DNA of 64,000 nucleotides, taken from the IMG/VR virus record IMGVR_UViG_3300020578_000008, positions 62,001-126,000 of that record, one strand, 5' to 3'. Positions 29,472 to 44,400 of this stretch are shown here, piece by piece. The position numbers were made by a program, and so were the translations under genes. How positions within the stretch are numbered: position 1 is the first letter of the stretch; the number at the start of each line of letters is the position of its first letter. The notes below the pieces were generated by a model that was not told the DNA's origin, ran no database searches, and saw only the letters and a list, made by a program, of their open reading frames with translations. The DNA is from a virus.

Positions 29472-32400
29472 ATGAGCTTAAAGTTCAATCCTAACAAGCA
29501 AATTATTGAATCAACTGAGCTTAATATAAACGGTAAATCTTTCGTAACTATAAGTTCGGGAGAAGGACTTGAAAGTAAGGAAATTATTAGAGTAGTTAGA
29601 AAAAATGGTGCTTCTAGAGTAGGTCTTAATAGGACTGGCGAAAGGATAGCAAAAGTAAATATTACTAATCCTGGAGTTGGATATTTAATTACTCCAACTA
29701 TTACAGTATCACAACCAGATATTATTAGCCGAAATTCAAAAGTAGCTGTTCTAAGTGCTGTAAGAGATCCAGATACTGGAAGTATTATTTCAGTTATTAT
29801 TACAGATCCTGGTAGAGGATATTCTCAACCACCAACAATAGTATTTGCAGAAGCTCCTTTAGGTGGAGTTACCGCTCAGGGTACGTGTGAATTAGACACT
29901 ATTGACTTTGAATTAGATGTTCTTGGTGCTATTAGAACATCTGCTTCTATTGTTAGCGATAGTGCTACGGTTACTAATTTAAACGTACAAAATTTTGTAA
30001 CTCCTGGTATTTTACTTAGAGCTCCACGTCTAGGTTCATACACAAATTTAACAAATGCGAATCTACCTTTTTACGGTCAAACTGTTTATCCAGAGTTAAC
30101 TGCTACTCCTCCTCTACAAGATCAAAGTAGAAGAATTGCCACCACAGAATTTGTTTACAATGTTGCCACAAATGACGTAGGTGGTCGTATCTATGTTTCT
30201 TCTGAAATTGGTAGTGATACAAATAATGGTAGATCTCCTGCCAAACCAGTTAGGACAATCAAAAAAGCTGCTCAATTAGCAGCTGCTACTCCAAGTAGAG
30301 AAACTTTAATTGTTGCTGGTGGCGAATATTACGAAGATAACCCAATTTCAATTCCACCATTGTGTTCGGTTATTGGTGATAACTTACGTTTAGTAATCGT
30401 TAGACCAGTAAATCCAGGGCGCCATATGTTCAAGGCGTCCAACCAAAACTATATGAATGGTCTTACCTTCCGTGATGCTTTGGATTCGGAAGGTAACCCA
30501 GTATATACTCATAACTTTGCTTTTGTATTTGATGATAAGCAAAGATTTTACTTTGATGATGAGATTGGTGGAAATGATACTAGAATTGATGGGACAGAAT
30601 CTTTCAGAAGAAGGTTCCCAATCGGTCACAAAATGTTCGGGCAAAAAAGTGCCATTCTTAACATTAAAGAACATACTGGTGACGTTGCTAAATTAAATGC
30701 TTTAATTACAGCAGGAACTAATATTGTTGGGCAACAAACGTCGTGTTCAGCAACTTTAACGTCTATTATTTCTGCTACTCCTGCTCCTGATTATGTGTGG
30801 GAAGCTGAGCAAGAATATTTAGTTGGGGATATTGTAAGAGTAAGCAATTCAATTTATAAAGTAACCACCTCAGGAAGTAGTGGAACTATTGCTTATAGTG
30901 GTGTATTAGCTACACCAAAAAATGCTGTAAACGGATCATCTGCATATATCTATTTGGGTGATAGAAGAGAAGCATCTTTAAATATTACAGTAAATGATAA
31001 TTCTCCATCACAGTCTTTTGCTGATGATGAAGTTATTTCATACGTAATAAATTCTGTTACTTATCTAGCTAACGTAGCATTATTTAAATCAACTAGAGCA
31101 GAAGGTGAAGTTGTAAAATATGGCGAGACAGAATTAAGAGAATACATTGTAGAAGAAATTGATGCTAGTAAATGGTCTACTCACCCAACGCCAGGTGATA
31201 ATGGTCAATTAACTCCTGGTAGTGGTGGTATAATTTTTAAATTTGCTGGTCTTCATGAATTTAAAGAATTCGATATTGTTTTTATATCAAAACCAAATAA
31301 TGCCCCAGTTGCTTTAAATTCATTCTTTGGTTTTCAAAGAGTTGATCAAGTTTTATATGATGCTGACGGTTTTTCTAGAAGAATTGTCGTTAAGAAACAA
31401 ATTCAACCAAGTTACACCTCAGTATATTTACCACCAATTGGACAGTGTAAAGCAAAAGCAAAAACAAAGTATGTCGAGATTTCGCTATTAAACTCTCCAT
31501 ATGGATTTACTGATTCTACATTTACATCATATAGATTTATAGATGCTGTAACATTTATTAGAAATAATAGAGATTTTATCGCTGAAGAAATTACTGGAGC
31601 AATTAGTTCTCGTTATCCAGATTTTGTCTATCCTGGTACAAATGCTAGTAGATTAAGATTTAAAGATGCTAGAAATTTAATCTACAAAAATTTAGATTTT
31701 ATTGCCGATGAAGCTATTGGATGGTTGTGGAATGAATCAAACTTTGCTACTTGGGGAGCAGCAAACTTAGCATTAAAAAGTAAATGCCGTAGAGATGTCA
31801 AGATCTTTTTAAGAGGTCTGGCAAATGATTTATATGACGGATCAAATAAGAGTACAATTGTTGTAACCAGATCTTATTTTAATGCCATTACTGGAGTGCC
31901 AATTCCTAATGGTCTTGTTGGTGTTGAACCTCAATCTATTGCTGTTTTCACCAAAGCTGCTGAATATGCAAAATTAGCTGTTAACAATTCATTGCCTATA
32001 ACTCCAACTTATTCGCCGTTAAAAGCATATAGAGATCTTTCAATAACTCATGATCCAACAACATACTTAACTGTTGGGGAAAATAATTGTGCTAACGTTA
32101 AAACCGCTATTACTACTTTAACAACCATTTTAACTAGTGCTATTAGTGCTGGCAATTTGACTGGATTACCACCAGTTAGTTCTGACGATGGTGCTTCAGA
32201 TGGAGAAAATCTTTGTAAGAGAGATCTTAAACATATTTTAAATGCTGTTATTGCCGATCTCCCATATGGTGGCAACGCTACTTCAATCGAAGCGGCAAAA
32301 TCATATAGAAATAATTCTACTCAATCAGTTGAATATATTGATAACCAGCATAGACAATCTCGTTTTGCTTTCCAATTAGCAAGAGATTATGCTATTCTTG

Positions 32401-35400
32401 CCATGAGAAATTGGCAAACAAAAATTAGTCTGAAGTTTAAAAAAGATAGTGATATTGTTGAAGTTGTTTCAGCAGCAGGAACAATTGGTCTTGTTCCCAA
32501 AATGAGATTATATTCTTATAATAATCTAGAACAACAAGTAGAAACAGATTACTTCATTAAAGAAGTTGTATCTCCAACTCAAATAAGAATCTGGAAATTT
32601 AATACAGGTCTTTCTGGAGCAGATCACACTTTTGCTGATGGTGAAATAACAGGCTTTAAAACAAGAAATATTAATTTAAAACTTAGTGAAGGTGAAACAT
32701 CATTTACACCAATTTGGACAGATGATTTAGTTCCAAGAACTACCAACTATCCAGAATTTCCAGAATGTACTAACGTTGCTGTTACATTAACAAACTTATT
32801 TACTTTAATTGATGATATTGTAGTAAACAATACGGATGATCGTTACTTTGACGCTACAAATCAGATAGAATTTAATAAAGATTTTATTGCTGAGGAAGTT
32901 AATGGTTGGTTAAAAGAGACATATGATGGATTTGCTTATCCATTACCAACTTTTACCAAAACAGTTATTGATACTTCAAACGCTGATGCTTATCCATCTT
33001 TTATTCAAATAACTAATACTGCAAAAGTAAAGGTAGGGCAATTAGTAACTAGCGGTGACGCTATTCAAGATAATACATACATTACTTCTATTGATGTAGA
33101 AAATAAAATTTTATATCTAAGTAAATCATTAGAAAGTGAGATGGATAGTGTTACTATTCATCCTGATGTATATCTTGATGAGTCGATGAGATATAAGGAC
33201 GCTTCTAACCTTATTCTCAAAAACAAAAACGAAATTACTGACAAAGCACTTGCTCAGATTGCTGTAGAATTTCCAGACTTCGTTTTCCCTGGAAATTCAG
33301 TTACTGACGAATTCAGTAGATTTGCTGATGGATACCGTTTAATTACTCAAAATATCAAAGAAATTGTTGATCGTTCTTCAGCAGAAGTTGCTGTACAACA
33401 TCCAGATTTTTATTTCCCTGCCGATGCTCAAACTACAAAGAGATCAAGATTTAAAGATGCTTATCGATTAATCCAATTAAACAAACAGGAAATTATTGAT
33501 ACTGCTTATGCTACTATGGAAGCAAATGGTCTTCCATCCCCAGCTCCAACTGATCTAGAATCTAAGTGTAAGCGTGACATTGGTTTGTTAGTTGATTACG
33601 TATCACTTGATGTATTTGTTGGTGGCAACACCTATGCCAGAAAGTTTGTTCTAACATATTTCAATGGCAACACATTTATTCCAGATGGTTTGGAAGGAGA
33701 AGTTCCTCAGTCAATAACAGCATTCAATGCTGCTAGAGATTTGATGAAGCAAGCTATTGCTAATCAATTAACAGTTAAAGATTTAACCATCACTCCTGGT
33801 GCTGCTACTTATGGTGGAGGTGGTGGAAACATTCCAAATGATAATGTTGGCGCTTGTGCTGATGTTCAATCTGCTATCACATCATTAGTTGCTGTTGTAA
33901 CTGACGTACTAACATCATTAAACATCAATAATCTAGTAAAAGAAAATGATGGCAACAATAACCGTTACGAAGATTCGGCGGATTTAATTTATAATAACAA
34001 GCAAGAAATTATTGATCGTGCTGCTGCTCAGATTGCTGTGGAGTATCCAGATTTCTATTATCCTGGCGATCCTCAAACTACATCTTCTTCAAGATTTAGA
34101 GATTCGTATCGTTTAATTCAGCAGAATAGGCAGCAAATTATTGACCGTGCTGCTGCTGAAATTGCTATACAATTCCCAGATTTCTATTATCCTGGAGATG
34201 CTCAAACAACTCCTACATCTAGATTTAAAGATGCTTATCGTTTAATTCAATTAAATCGAGATGAAATTATAGCAAATGCTTATGCTGCTATTTTAATATT
34301 CAATCCAGAATTTGTAAATCCAAATCCACAAAAATGCCAGAGAGATATTGGTATTTTCGTCGATGCTTTATCTTTGGATATTTCTAATGGTGGTGGTAAT
34401 ACATATACTCGTAAATTTGTACTACAATATTTTAATAATGGTATTCCTATTTCCAATGGTCTTCTAGGAGAAGAAGCGGAATCAAATGTTGCTTTTAATA
34501 AAGCAAGAGACGAGATGAATAGGGCTGTTGCTAACCAGTTAACAGTTAAAGATCTTACTATTACCGCAGATCCAACACCTGGATCTGGAACTGTATCGAA
34601 TACAAATCCCGACTCCTGTGCTAACGTTCAAGCAGCTATTACTAGCTTAGCACTTATTGTCACAGATAGAATTACTGCTGGTAATATAATTGGTTTACCA
34701 TCTGAAACAACAGGAACGATTCCTGCTGGGGAAGCAAAGTGTAAGAGAGATTTAGCATACTTTGTTGATTCTGTATCTCTAGATTTAACTTTAAAATCAA
34801 ACAAATATTCACGTAAATTTGTACTACAATATTTTAATAATGGTATTCCTATTTCCAATGGTCTTGTAGACGAAACAGCTCAATCTGTAGTTGCTTTTAA
34901 CATGGCTCGTGACATGATGAAGAATGCGATTACTAACCAGTTGTTCGCTAAAGATCTTACAATTACTCCAGACCCAGCACCTGGATCTGGAGCTGTATCA
35001 AATACAAATCCTAACTCCTGTACTAACGTAAGATCTACTATTGATACTTTATCTTCATTGATTACAGCAAGAATTACCGCAGGTAATTTAACTGGTCTTC
35101 CAGCAGAAGTAGAACCAGTTACACTCAAGGGAGAAACAAAGTGTAAGAGAGATATTGGGCAATTTGTTATTGCTATTGAAGCTGATTTACGTCAATTAAC
35201 CGATTTCAATACGAGAACATTCTTATCACGTTATTTCACTCCCGATGGTTCTTCTTGGATTAGTAATGGATTACAAAATGAGGAAGCACAATCTGTAGTT
35301 GCTTTTAACAAAGCAAGAGATGTAATTAATCAAGCGATCACCAATCAACTTTATTACAAAGACCTCACAATTACAGCAGATCCTGTAACAGGAAGCAATG

Positions 35401-38400
35401 CCAATCCTTCTTCGTGTGCTGATGTTCAAACAGCAATTACAACTCTAACGACACTTGTAACAACCAGAATTACTGCTGGAAACTTAGGAACAACCAAAAG
35501 TTCTTTCCTTGCTGCTGCTACTTACGATGTTTTAGTTGGAGAAATTAAGTGTAAGCGTGATGTTAAGAAGTTTGTAGAAGCAGTTTCTTTAGATGTATTT
35601 ACTAAAGGTAACAAATATTCAAGAGAATTTGTAAATCAATATTTCACAAATGTTTCAAGTCCTCTTTCAAATGGATTAGTAAACGAAGAAACTCAATCTA
35701 TCACAGCATTCAACATGGCTCGTGATATGATGAGGAAAGCAGTAACTAATCAATTAACAATTAAGGATTTAACTATTACTGCAGGACCAGCCCAATATAA
35801 CGGAAGTGGTGGCAATATCCCAAATCTGCCTTCAGGAACTGCTGCAGCATGTGTTGATGTTCAAGCAGGAATCGCATCGTTAAGTAAGATTATTACTGAT
35901 GTCATTACTGCTGGATCTTTAACTGGATTAGATGCTTTCCCAGAAACACAAGGAGTGTTTGGAATTGGTGAAACAAAATGTCGTAGAGACATTGGTATCA
36001 TTGTTGATGCTGTAGCAAAAGACGTTGCTGACGGTAGTAACTGGAGATCAGTAACTGCTGCTAGATCTTATTTCCAAGAAGGGCAACCAATTTCAAATGG
36101 TCTGGTTGATGAAGAAGCAGCATCTATTTTTGCTTTTAATAAAGCAAGAGATCTCATGATTCTTGCCATAAGAAACCAATTGAACTATCGTGATTTATCA
36201 ATTACTGCTGATCCAGAAAGATTAACAAACTTTGATAAATTTGTCTGCTCTGATGTTGCTTCAGGAATTACTACTTTAGTTTCTATTATTACTACAACTA
36301 TTAATGATGGTGATTTAGATTCTTTATCTGGAATAACTGTAAATAGAGGAACATATTCATTTAACGAAATTAAGTGTAAGAGAGATATTAAGCTTCTTAT
36401 TGATGCTGTCATTAATGATATAACTTTAAATGATAGCAACGCAAATAGTATTAACTATGCCAATTTATACAAGGAGCAAAACGGTAACATCAAATTAATC
36501 GATAATCAACTAATTCAATCTGTTGCCGCTTTCAGAAAAGCAAGAGATCTATGTATCCTTGCTATGAGAAATTGGATTGAATTCCCAGGAAAACAATATT
36601 ATCAGAAGGAGTATACAGATCTTGATTATGTAAGAGATGAGTTCTTAATTATTGATACTGAAACTCCTTATTGCCAGAATGTTGCCACTGCTATTACAAA
36701 TAGATTTGATTTAATCATTAATATTTTAACTGGTGATGCTGAAAATTCAAATCTAGATACAGCTAATCAAATTGCTATTAATGAAAACTTTATTATTAAC
36801 GAAGCATTAGCATCAGGAGAAGTTTCTTTCCCTGGTGTTTCAATTCCAAACATTACTAAATGTAAGAGAGATTTAAGAATTATCCTTCGCTCCGTACAAC
36901 GTGATATAATTCTTGGTGGTACTGTTGGTATTGTTCGTTCAGCAGATTCTTATTTAACTGGAGCAACTTTAGATGTAGGTTTTGTTGGCGATCAATTAGG
37001 TAAGACTTTACACATTTACGATTATGCCAAGCATATGGCAATTGCTGCCACAAGAAATTGGAATTTTGAAATTAGAGACTGTACGACAGTAAGCGGAAAT
37101 AATGTAGTAACAGTTCCTAACACAAATGGCGTTGTTCTTGGAATGAGAGTATCTGCTAATGAGTTTAGATACACTGATCTTACCCCAGATTCATATGCTT
37201 ATGTAATTGGAATTAATAGAGGAAGCAATACAATAACTTTAGGTAACTCTAAGTCATTGACAGCTGCTGCTTTCCCAGCAAATGCTTCAACAACAACAGC
37301 AAAACTATTCTTCTCATTTAGTGAAGTAGGTGCTCCATGGTTTGATGCTGCTAATAACATCACTGCTAATAAGACATTTATTAAGCAGGAAGCAGTTGGA
37401 TACATTGAAAATATCTATCCATATCTAACCACACTTAATCCTTCAACTTCATTAGCTAATCTTGTTTCTCAGTATGATAATGCTACATGCCAAAGAGATA
37501 TTGGTTATGTATTAGATGCTCTCATTTTTGATTTAAGATATGGCGGCAACTCAGAAACTATTAAAGCTGCCGAATTATATAGAAATGCTTCTGGTCACCT
37601 TGACTATATTGGTAATCAACTAGTTCAAAGTATAGAAACTTTTGAAAAGGTAAAAGATCTAGCAGTCCTTGCTATGAGAAATTGGAAGACTAGTGCTACT
37701 ACAACGTATACTAAACAATTTGCCACAGCAGATTATGTCGTAAACAATGATATATTACCAGATCCTGCTGGATATCCACAGTGTGCTTTCGTGGAAGCAT
37801 CAATAGAATCTTTATTCCAGCAGTTTGTTGACATCATCACAAATGATTCTGGAGGAACTAAAATTGATGCTGCTAGACTTATTGCTAGAAACTTTAAATA
37901 TATCGCTGAGGAAGCAGTAGGTGCTGCTAACGAGGAGTATCCTCTTGTAACAATTCCAAATGAAGCAAAATGTTTGAGAGACACTCAATTAATTATGACC
38001 GCTTGGATTAAAGATTTAATTACTGGAGGCAACTCTGCTACAATTCAAGCAACTCAATCTTATTTAACAAATACTGGCGCTGTTACTTTTATTCAGGATG
38101 AACTACAAAAGAGTAGATATGCTTATGAGTACGCTAAAAATCTAGTTAAATTAGCAGTTACAAATAATTTACCTGATCCAGGAGAATATACAGACGAAGA
38201 TCCATTTACTGATTTATCTATTCTCCCAGATCCTCTTACTAATGACAATACAGATCCAACGTCATGTGCTTCAGTACAAAGCACCATAGAAACTTTATGG
38301 AGTATTCTTGATAGTACTTTAGCTCAATCTGGAGCTCCATTACCAGCAGCTACTTATGGCACTCAATACAATCCTCGTAAATACTTCCCAGCAAACTTCC

Positions 38401-41400
38401 CTGGTATTTTTGCTGGTGATTATTTCCAAGGTTTACAAAGAGCGTCTACGGATGAATTCATTACAGAAGACACATCCTATCCAGAATGTGCCAATATTAT
38501 TACTACATTAATTAATCTATTTGCCATCTTAGATGCTGTGCTAAATGGTGGAGATTTACCAGAGGCTACTAATGATAACGTTGCTTTAGTTGTTAGAAAT
38601 CGAGGAACTCTTTACAACCCAACAATTGTACAAGGTTCTGGTACAATGATTGATGCTGGTAACAGACCAGTAATTCGTGGTAGAATGATTAATGCCAATG
38701 ACATTATTGAAACTTCTCCATATATTCAAAACTGTTCGATTATTTCATTCTTAGGTGGTGGTGGTTGTGAAGTTGATGGTTCTAAGATTAAACAAATTAA
38801 CGTTCCTCGTCCAGGTTTGAAAGAAGATGGATCATCAAAGCTTGCCCCACAAGGTAAATCGATGGTTGCTAACGCCTTCACTATTATTTCACAGGGAGGC
38901 ACTGGATACTTAGTTAAGAATGATGGTTACACTCAGTTGGTATCTGTATTCTGTATCTTCTGCCAAGATGGTATTCTTGCCGAATCTGGTGGATATGCTT
39001 CTGTTACCAACTCTGCTTCAAACTTTGGTACATATGCTCTACGTGCTACTGGATATAGAGAAGAACCATATGTATTTGATATTGCTACCATTAGCGAAAT
39101 TGGTGTTACGGGCGCTGGTAAAACAATATTCCGTGTAGATGGATTAGGAAGAAGACCACAAGAAAACTTTGTTGTTAAAATTGATGGATATGAAAATGTC
39201 GTATCAGACATTGAATTTTTTATAACTGTAGTATCTCAAACAACAGTTGGTGGAACTGGAGAAGTTAGTTCTAGAATTGAGTTAAATGATGCTCTTTTAA
39301 TAAAAAATAAAGAATCTGGTCAGATAGTCAATCTCAACACTTCAGAATTAATTAATAAAACAATTAGATTATTCAGACCATCTATCATTAACTCTTCTGG
39401 TCATTCGTTTGAATATATTGGTTCTGGTATTAATTACTATGCTCTACCAGAAAATGGTGGACAGAAGATTGAAGATAACGAGCAAGTATCACAAAGTTAC
39501 GGTAGAGTATATGCTTCTGGTACTGATGAGGCAGGTGACTTCAAGGTAGGTCGTACCGTGAAGATGGAAAACAGAACTGGTAACATTTACTTTACTGGTC
39601 AAGTATCTATCTCGGAAATTGAATTCTTACGTATTCGTGGTGGTGATCTTGTTGTTACTGGATTTGATGCTTCGCCAACATTAGGTGGTGCTGCTGCTAC
39701 AAACCAAAAACTACCAACACAGAAAGCTGTTAGAGACTTTGTAACTAATAACCTAGGTCCATATTTTGGTAAACCATATTCAACAAATCCAGTTCCAAAT
39801 GCTCTTGTAGAACTAGGAAATGATGGTAAGATTAATCTAGATCAAATTCCACCTATCAGACCATTTAAAGTTTATACAGTAGAAAACACTTCCCAAAGAC
39901 TTGCTTTAGAAGGATTAAATTCTGGTGATATTGCTGTACAAGTTACAAGATTGAATGATACTATCAGTGCTTCTGATGTTGATGTAGCAAATAATAAAAT
40001 CTTTACTCCTAAAACTGGATTCTCTAGCGGTCAAATTCTTTCAATTGTATCAAGTCCAGTTAACCCAATTCAAACAACTGATGGTCCTATAGTTGCTGGA
40101 GAGTCTTATTATCTTATTGTTCTTCCAAATAATTTTGTTCAGTTAGCAGCATCTCCAGAAAATGTTATTGACGAAATTCCTATAACAATTACTGACGCTG
40201 GATCTGGCAATACAGAAGTTCAAATCGCTACTGGTACAGTTTCATATATTTTAAATAATGATGTAGATACTCAATTTTTAGCTTATCCTCCAAATATATC
40301 CACAACATTTACAACTGGATCATTAGTTATTGGTTCGGCAACAGGTGCTATTGGTTCAGTAACTAGTACTTTATATGGTACTGTATTCTCAATTTCAGTT
40401 TCTGGCGGTGGTAATGTTTATTTAAATGAAACTCCATCTGTAGTTATCTCTGCTCCGAATCAAGGTGATGGTGTTCAAGCAACAGCAACTCCTGTTGTTG
40501 TTGGTAGTAGAATTTCGGCAGTTGAAATTACCAATAAAGGAAGTGGATATGATACCACACCAACTGTATCTATTTCTATAGGAGAAGTTGCTTGGTCAGC
40601 AAATCAAACATATCTTGTCGATGATTTAATTTTTGTTGGAACAAATCTTTATAAAGTAACAACAGAGGGAACTTCAGGAACATCTGCTTTCTCTGGTCAA
40701 TCTGGCATTCCTCAACCAGCAGATGGTGGTACATGTTTCTATGTTTACGTCGGGGAAAGAGCTCAATTAACATCTTTTGTTGAAAGTAGAGTTTCTATTA
40801 ATATTGAAAATTCTGTTAAATTTACTGATGTTGACAATATTAATAGTCATAATGCTACTCCTGTCACAGTAAACATATCTAGAGTTGTTAATACATCAGG
40901 ATCAAATGAATTTAACTGGGTTCCACTGACATCAGCTTCTATTGATGCTGCTTCTATTACTACTGGTACTATTTCTACTTCTAGATTAGCATTACCTAAT
41001 ACTGGTTCAGCAAACTCGTTTACATTCTTAAGGGGCGATCAATCATTTAAACCAGTTGTACAAGGTGTTAAATTACCAGAATCTAAATTCTTAGTAAAAA
41101 CTGTTCTATTCTCACCTGGAAGTGGTGATCCTTTAATCCCGCCAGTAAACTACATCACTATTCCATTAACGAGTTTAATACAAACTGGACAGAGAGTTAT
41201 TGGTAATGGTGTGTCAGCAGATACAATTGTTCTTGAAATATTAACTGTTGGTGGTAATACTAGAGTTGTATTAAGTTCTACGCTAATTAATGATGTCCCT
41301 GTTGGTACAGTATTTACCATTATAAGAACAGAAACTGCATTACAATTTGATTCTAACTTTACCAAAGGAGCATATGCTGCTGGCATCTTTATAGAAAGTC

Positions 41401-44400
41401 CAGGTAACTATTACACTTCAACTATTACCAATGGTAATATAGGAGAAAATACAATTAGCGTAGTTGACGTTACCAAAGCTGTTATTGGGCAAAAGGTAAC
41501 TGCTGAGGGAGTTGCTACCAATGCTATTATCACCAGCATTCAGCTTGATAGTGGAACTTCGGGAACAATTACTTTATCAGCAAATAATACTGCTAATATA
41601 GTAAACAAAGAAGTTCAGTTTGGAGTTCCATTCTCAACTGGTACGTTCAATAACGTAGAACTATTCGGTTCAAATACAGGTTCTGGTGCTAAAGCAACAT
41701 TTACTGTTCAAAATGGTTTAATTACTAATGCCCTTATAACTGATGGTGGTAATGGATATACAGAAGATTTTGATATCGATCCCATTCCAGGTGCTTTAGG
41801 ATTAGGAACTGGCGCTAAACTTACTGTTCTTGCTTCAACTCAGCAAACATACTTCTCTAGCATCGAAATGGATGTCAAGAGAGTTACAAATCAAACAACA
41901 TCATTAGATCCTTTTGGTACAGTTGGTGTTGCTAGATTCCAGAAATCACAATATACATATGGTCCTGATGGAGCAGTTACTTTAAAAACTGGTCCAGAAT
42001 CAGGATTAGATTCTGACTTACTTGATGGTAAGCAAGGTGTATTCTATCTTGATGCTTCAAACTTAGAATCTGGCACTCTAAGACCAGATAGATTATCTGG
42101 TACATATTCAATTGATATTACTGGCAAATCTGGTACTACAACTAGAGTAGAAACTATAACAGATTCCATCAACGCTGTACCAGCTCCTTCTGCTTACGGA
42201 TCAGGTTTAAGTTTGGCAGCAAGAATATCTTCTAATTTTAGATCTTCTCTAGTTGATAGAACCTTAGAAGATGAAGGAGAGCGTGTAACATTACTGACTA
42301 TTAGACCATCTGGTATTGGTACAGATGCTAGTAATGGTGGTTTAAAACAGTTAGCATTTACTGATGGTACTCTTAACGTTGGTACAGGTGGTGGTGGTGC
42401 TAGTTCTTCTACAACTCTTGATGATGTTGTTCCAAATATGTACATTCGTGGTACAGGAAACATTATCCCAACTGATCCAACAAACGCTTTCTCACCTTGG
42501 TATAAGGTATGGACTTCTGGTAATGATGGATTTGGATCTGGATTAGATGCTGATAAACTACAAGCAAAAGATGCCAAGTTCTATACAAATGCTCTAAACC
42601 TTGATGGTGGCAGCATCAATGATTCCAGATTACAACCAATAATGTCTTCTAAGAAATTCTTAGAATCATTAACTACTGTTAGATATATTGACAAAGCACA
42701 CTATGAAATTTATTTCTCTGGAAGATTAAATAACGGAGATCTTAACTTCGTAATTGGCACCACTTACTCATTATACAATGATATTCTCCAAGTAGTTGGT
42801 CAAGCAACATTAAAGCTGATAGAGCAAAAATTCCCTGTAGAAGAGGTTAAAACAGAACTTAATTACGTAATTCTTACAATTCAATTAGATAGTGGTTCTA
42901 TTGGTTCTGCTACAAAAATTGGATTTACTGGTTTTGAACAAACATGGAATTCACTAAGACTTTCGCCATTTGCCACCTATACTTCTTCTACATTACAAGA
43001 TGATGGTACTGGAGCTAGATTAATCTTAGGAAGAAATGATGGTAACAATGTTGCCAACAACACTCCTTCTAGTGGTGCTATCATTGATTTCCATTCAAGC
43101 GGAGCATTCAATGAATATGATGTAAGATTCCAAGTCACTGGGGGTACTACTAATAGTGGTAATGGTGCTTTAAATATTACTGGTAATGGATTTACTTATA
43201 ACAGCAATACTGTCTGGCACTCTGGAAATGACACTGATATTTCAGGTCTGAATGCCAACTTCTTACAAGGTATTACAAAATCTCAGGTAATGAGATCTGA
43301 TGAGAATACAGCAACGGCTGGATCATTAACCGTAACTGGAGTTACAACATTATCAAGTTTCGTAACTATTAATGACGCTGCTCAATTAGCAGATAACACA
43401 ATTATTGATCCTGATATTTATTCTAACAAAGTTATTGCTGGTAATTTAGCAGATGGTGGAGGATTCTCTGTTATTGGTATTGGCGGTAATGCTGGAGTAG
43501 GTAAATCTTGGGCAATAGGTCATAATGGAACTTCATTGTACTTTGGTATTGGCGATGGAAGTGCTGCTGATACATTAACAACATGGGCACAAGTAGATGC
43601 CGACAGAACAATTAGATTCTTTGCTAAAAATAATAGCTCAATATTCTTCAGTTCTGGTACTAATGATTATAGAATTTGGAATGAAAATAATGATGGTTCT
43701 GGTTCTGGTTTAGATGCCGATCTCTTAGATGATAGAGATTGGAACTCTAGAGATAAATCAATTCTCAGAACTTCTGGATCTCATATTGCTGGTGGTTTAT
43801 ACATTAATGATGGCACTAAATATCAAACTTCAAACTTTGGTTTCTTAATTAGGCATTCTGATGCCAATGGTGTAAGTGCTGGTGCTGGTGGTAGACTAGA
43901 TTTTGTATTTGGAGACGATGCTTCTAAAGCAGCAGATCAAACTGTATCAACTCTTCGTACATTCTCATTTGATAAATCTGGTCAATTAATTCTTCCAGCG
44001 CCTACAGGTACTTCTCCATTATCTGTAACTTCTACGACTAAAGTAACAAATTTAAATGTTGATTTACTAGATGATCAGGATGGTAGTTATTATACAAACG
44101 TCAACAATGCTAATGCTGGTACTTTAGCTGCTGTTAGAGGTGGTACAGGAATCAATGCTTATGCTATTGGTGATATGTTGTATGCTTCAGCAACAACCCC
44201 AACACTAGCAAAATTAAATATTGGTACTACCAACCAAATTCTTACAGTAAATTCTGACGCCACTGCTCCTAAATGGACCTCACCATCAGCGATTAATATT
44301 GGATCAGCAACTAAAATTGCTGTTACATCAGATGCTGCTACATCAACTAATTTGGTGGTTGGATTCTTCTCATCTACAGAAACCCCAGCAGATATTAAAT

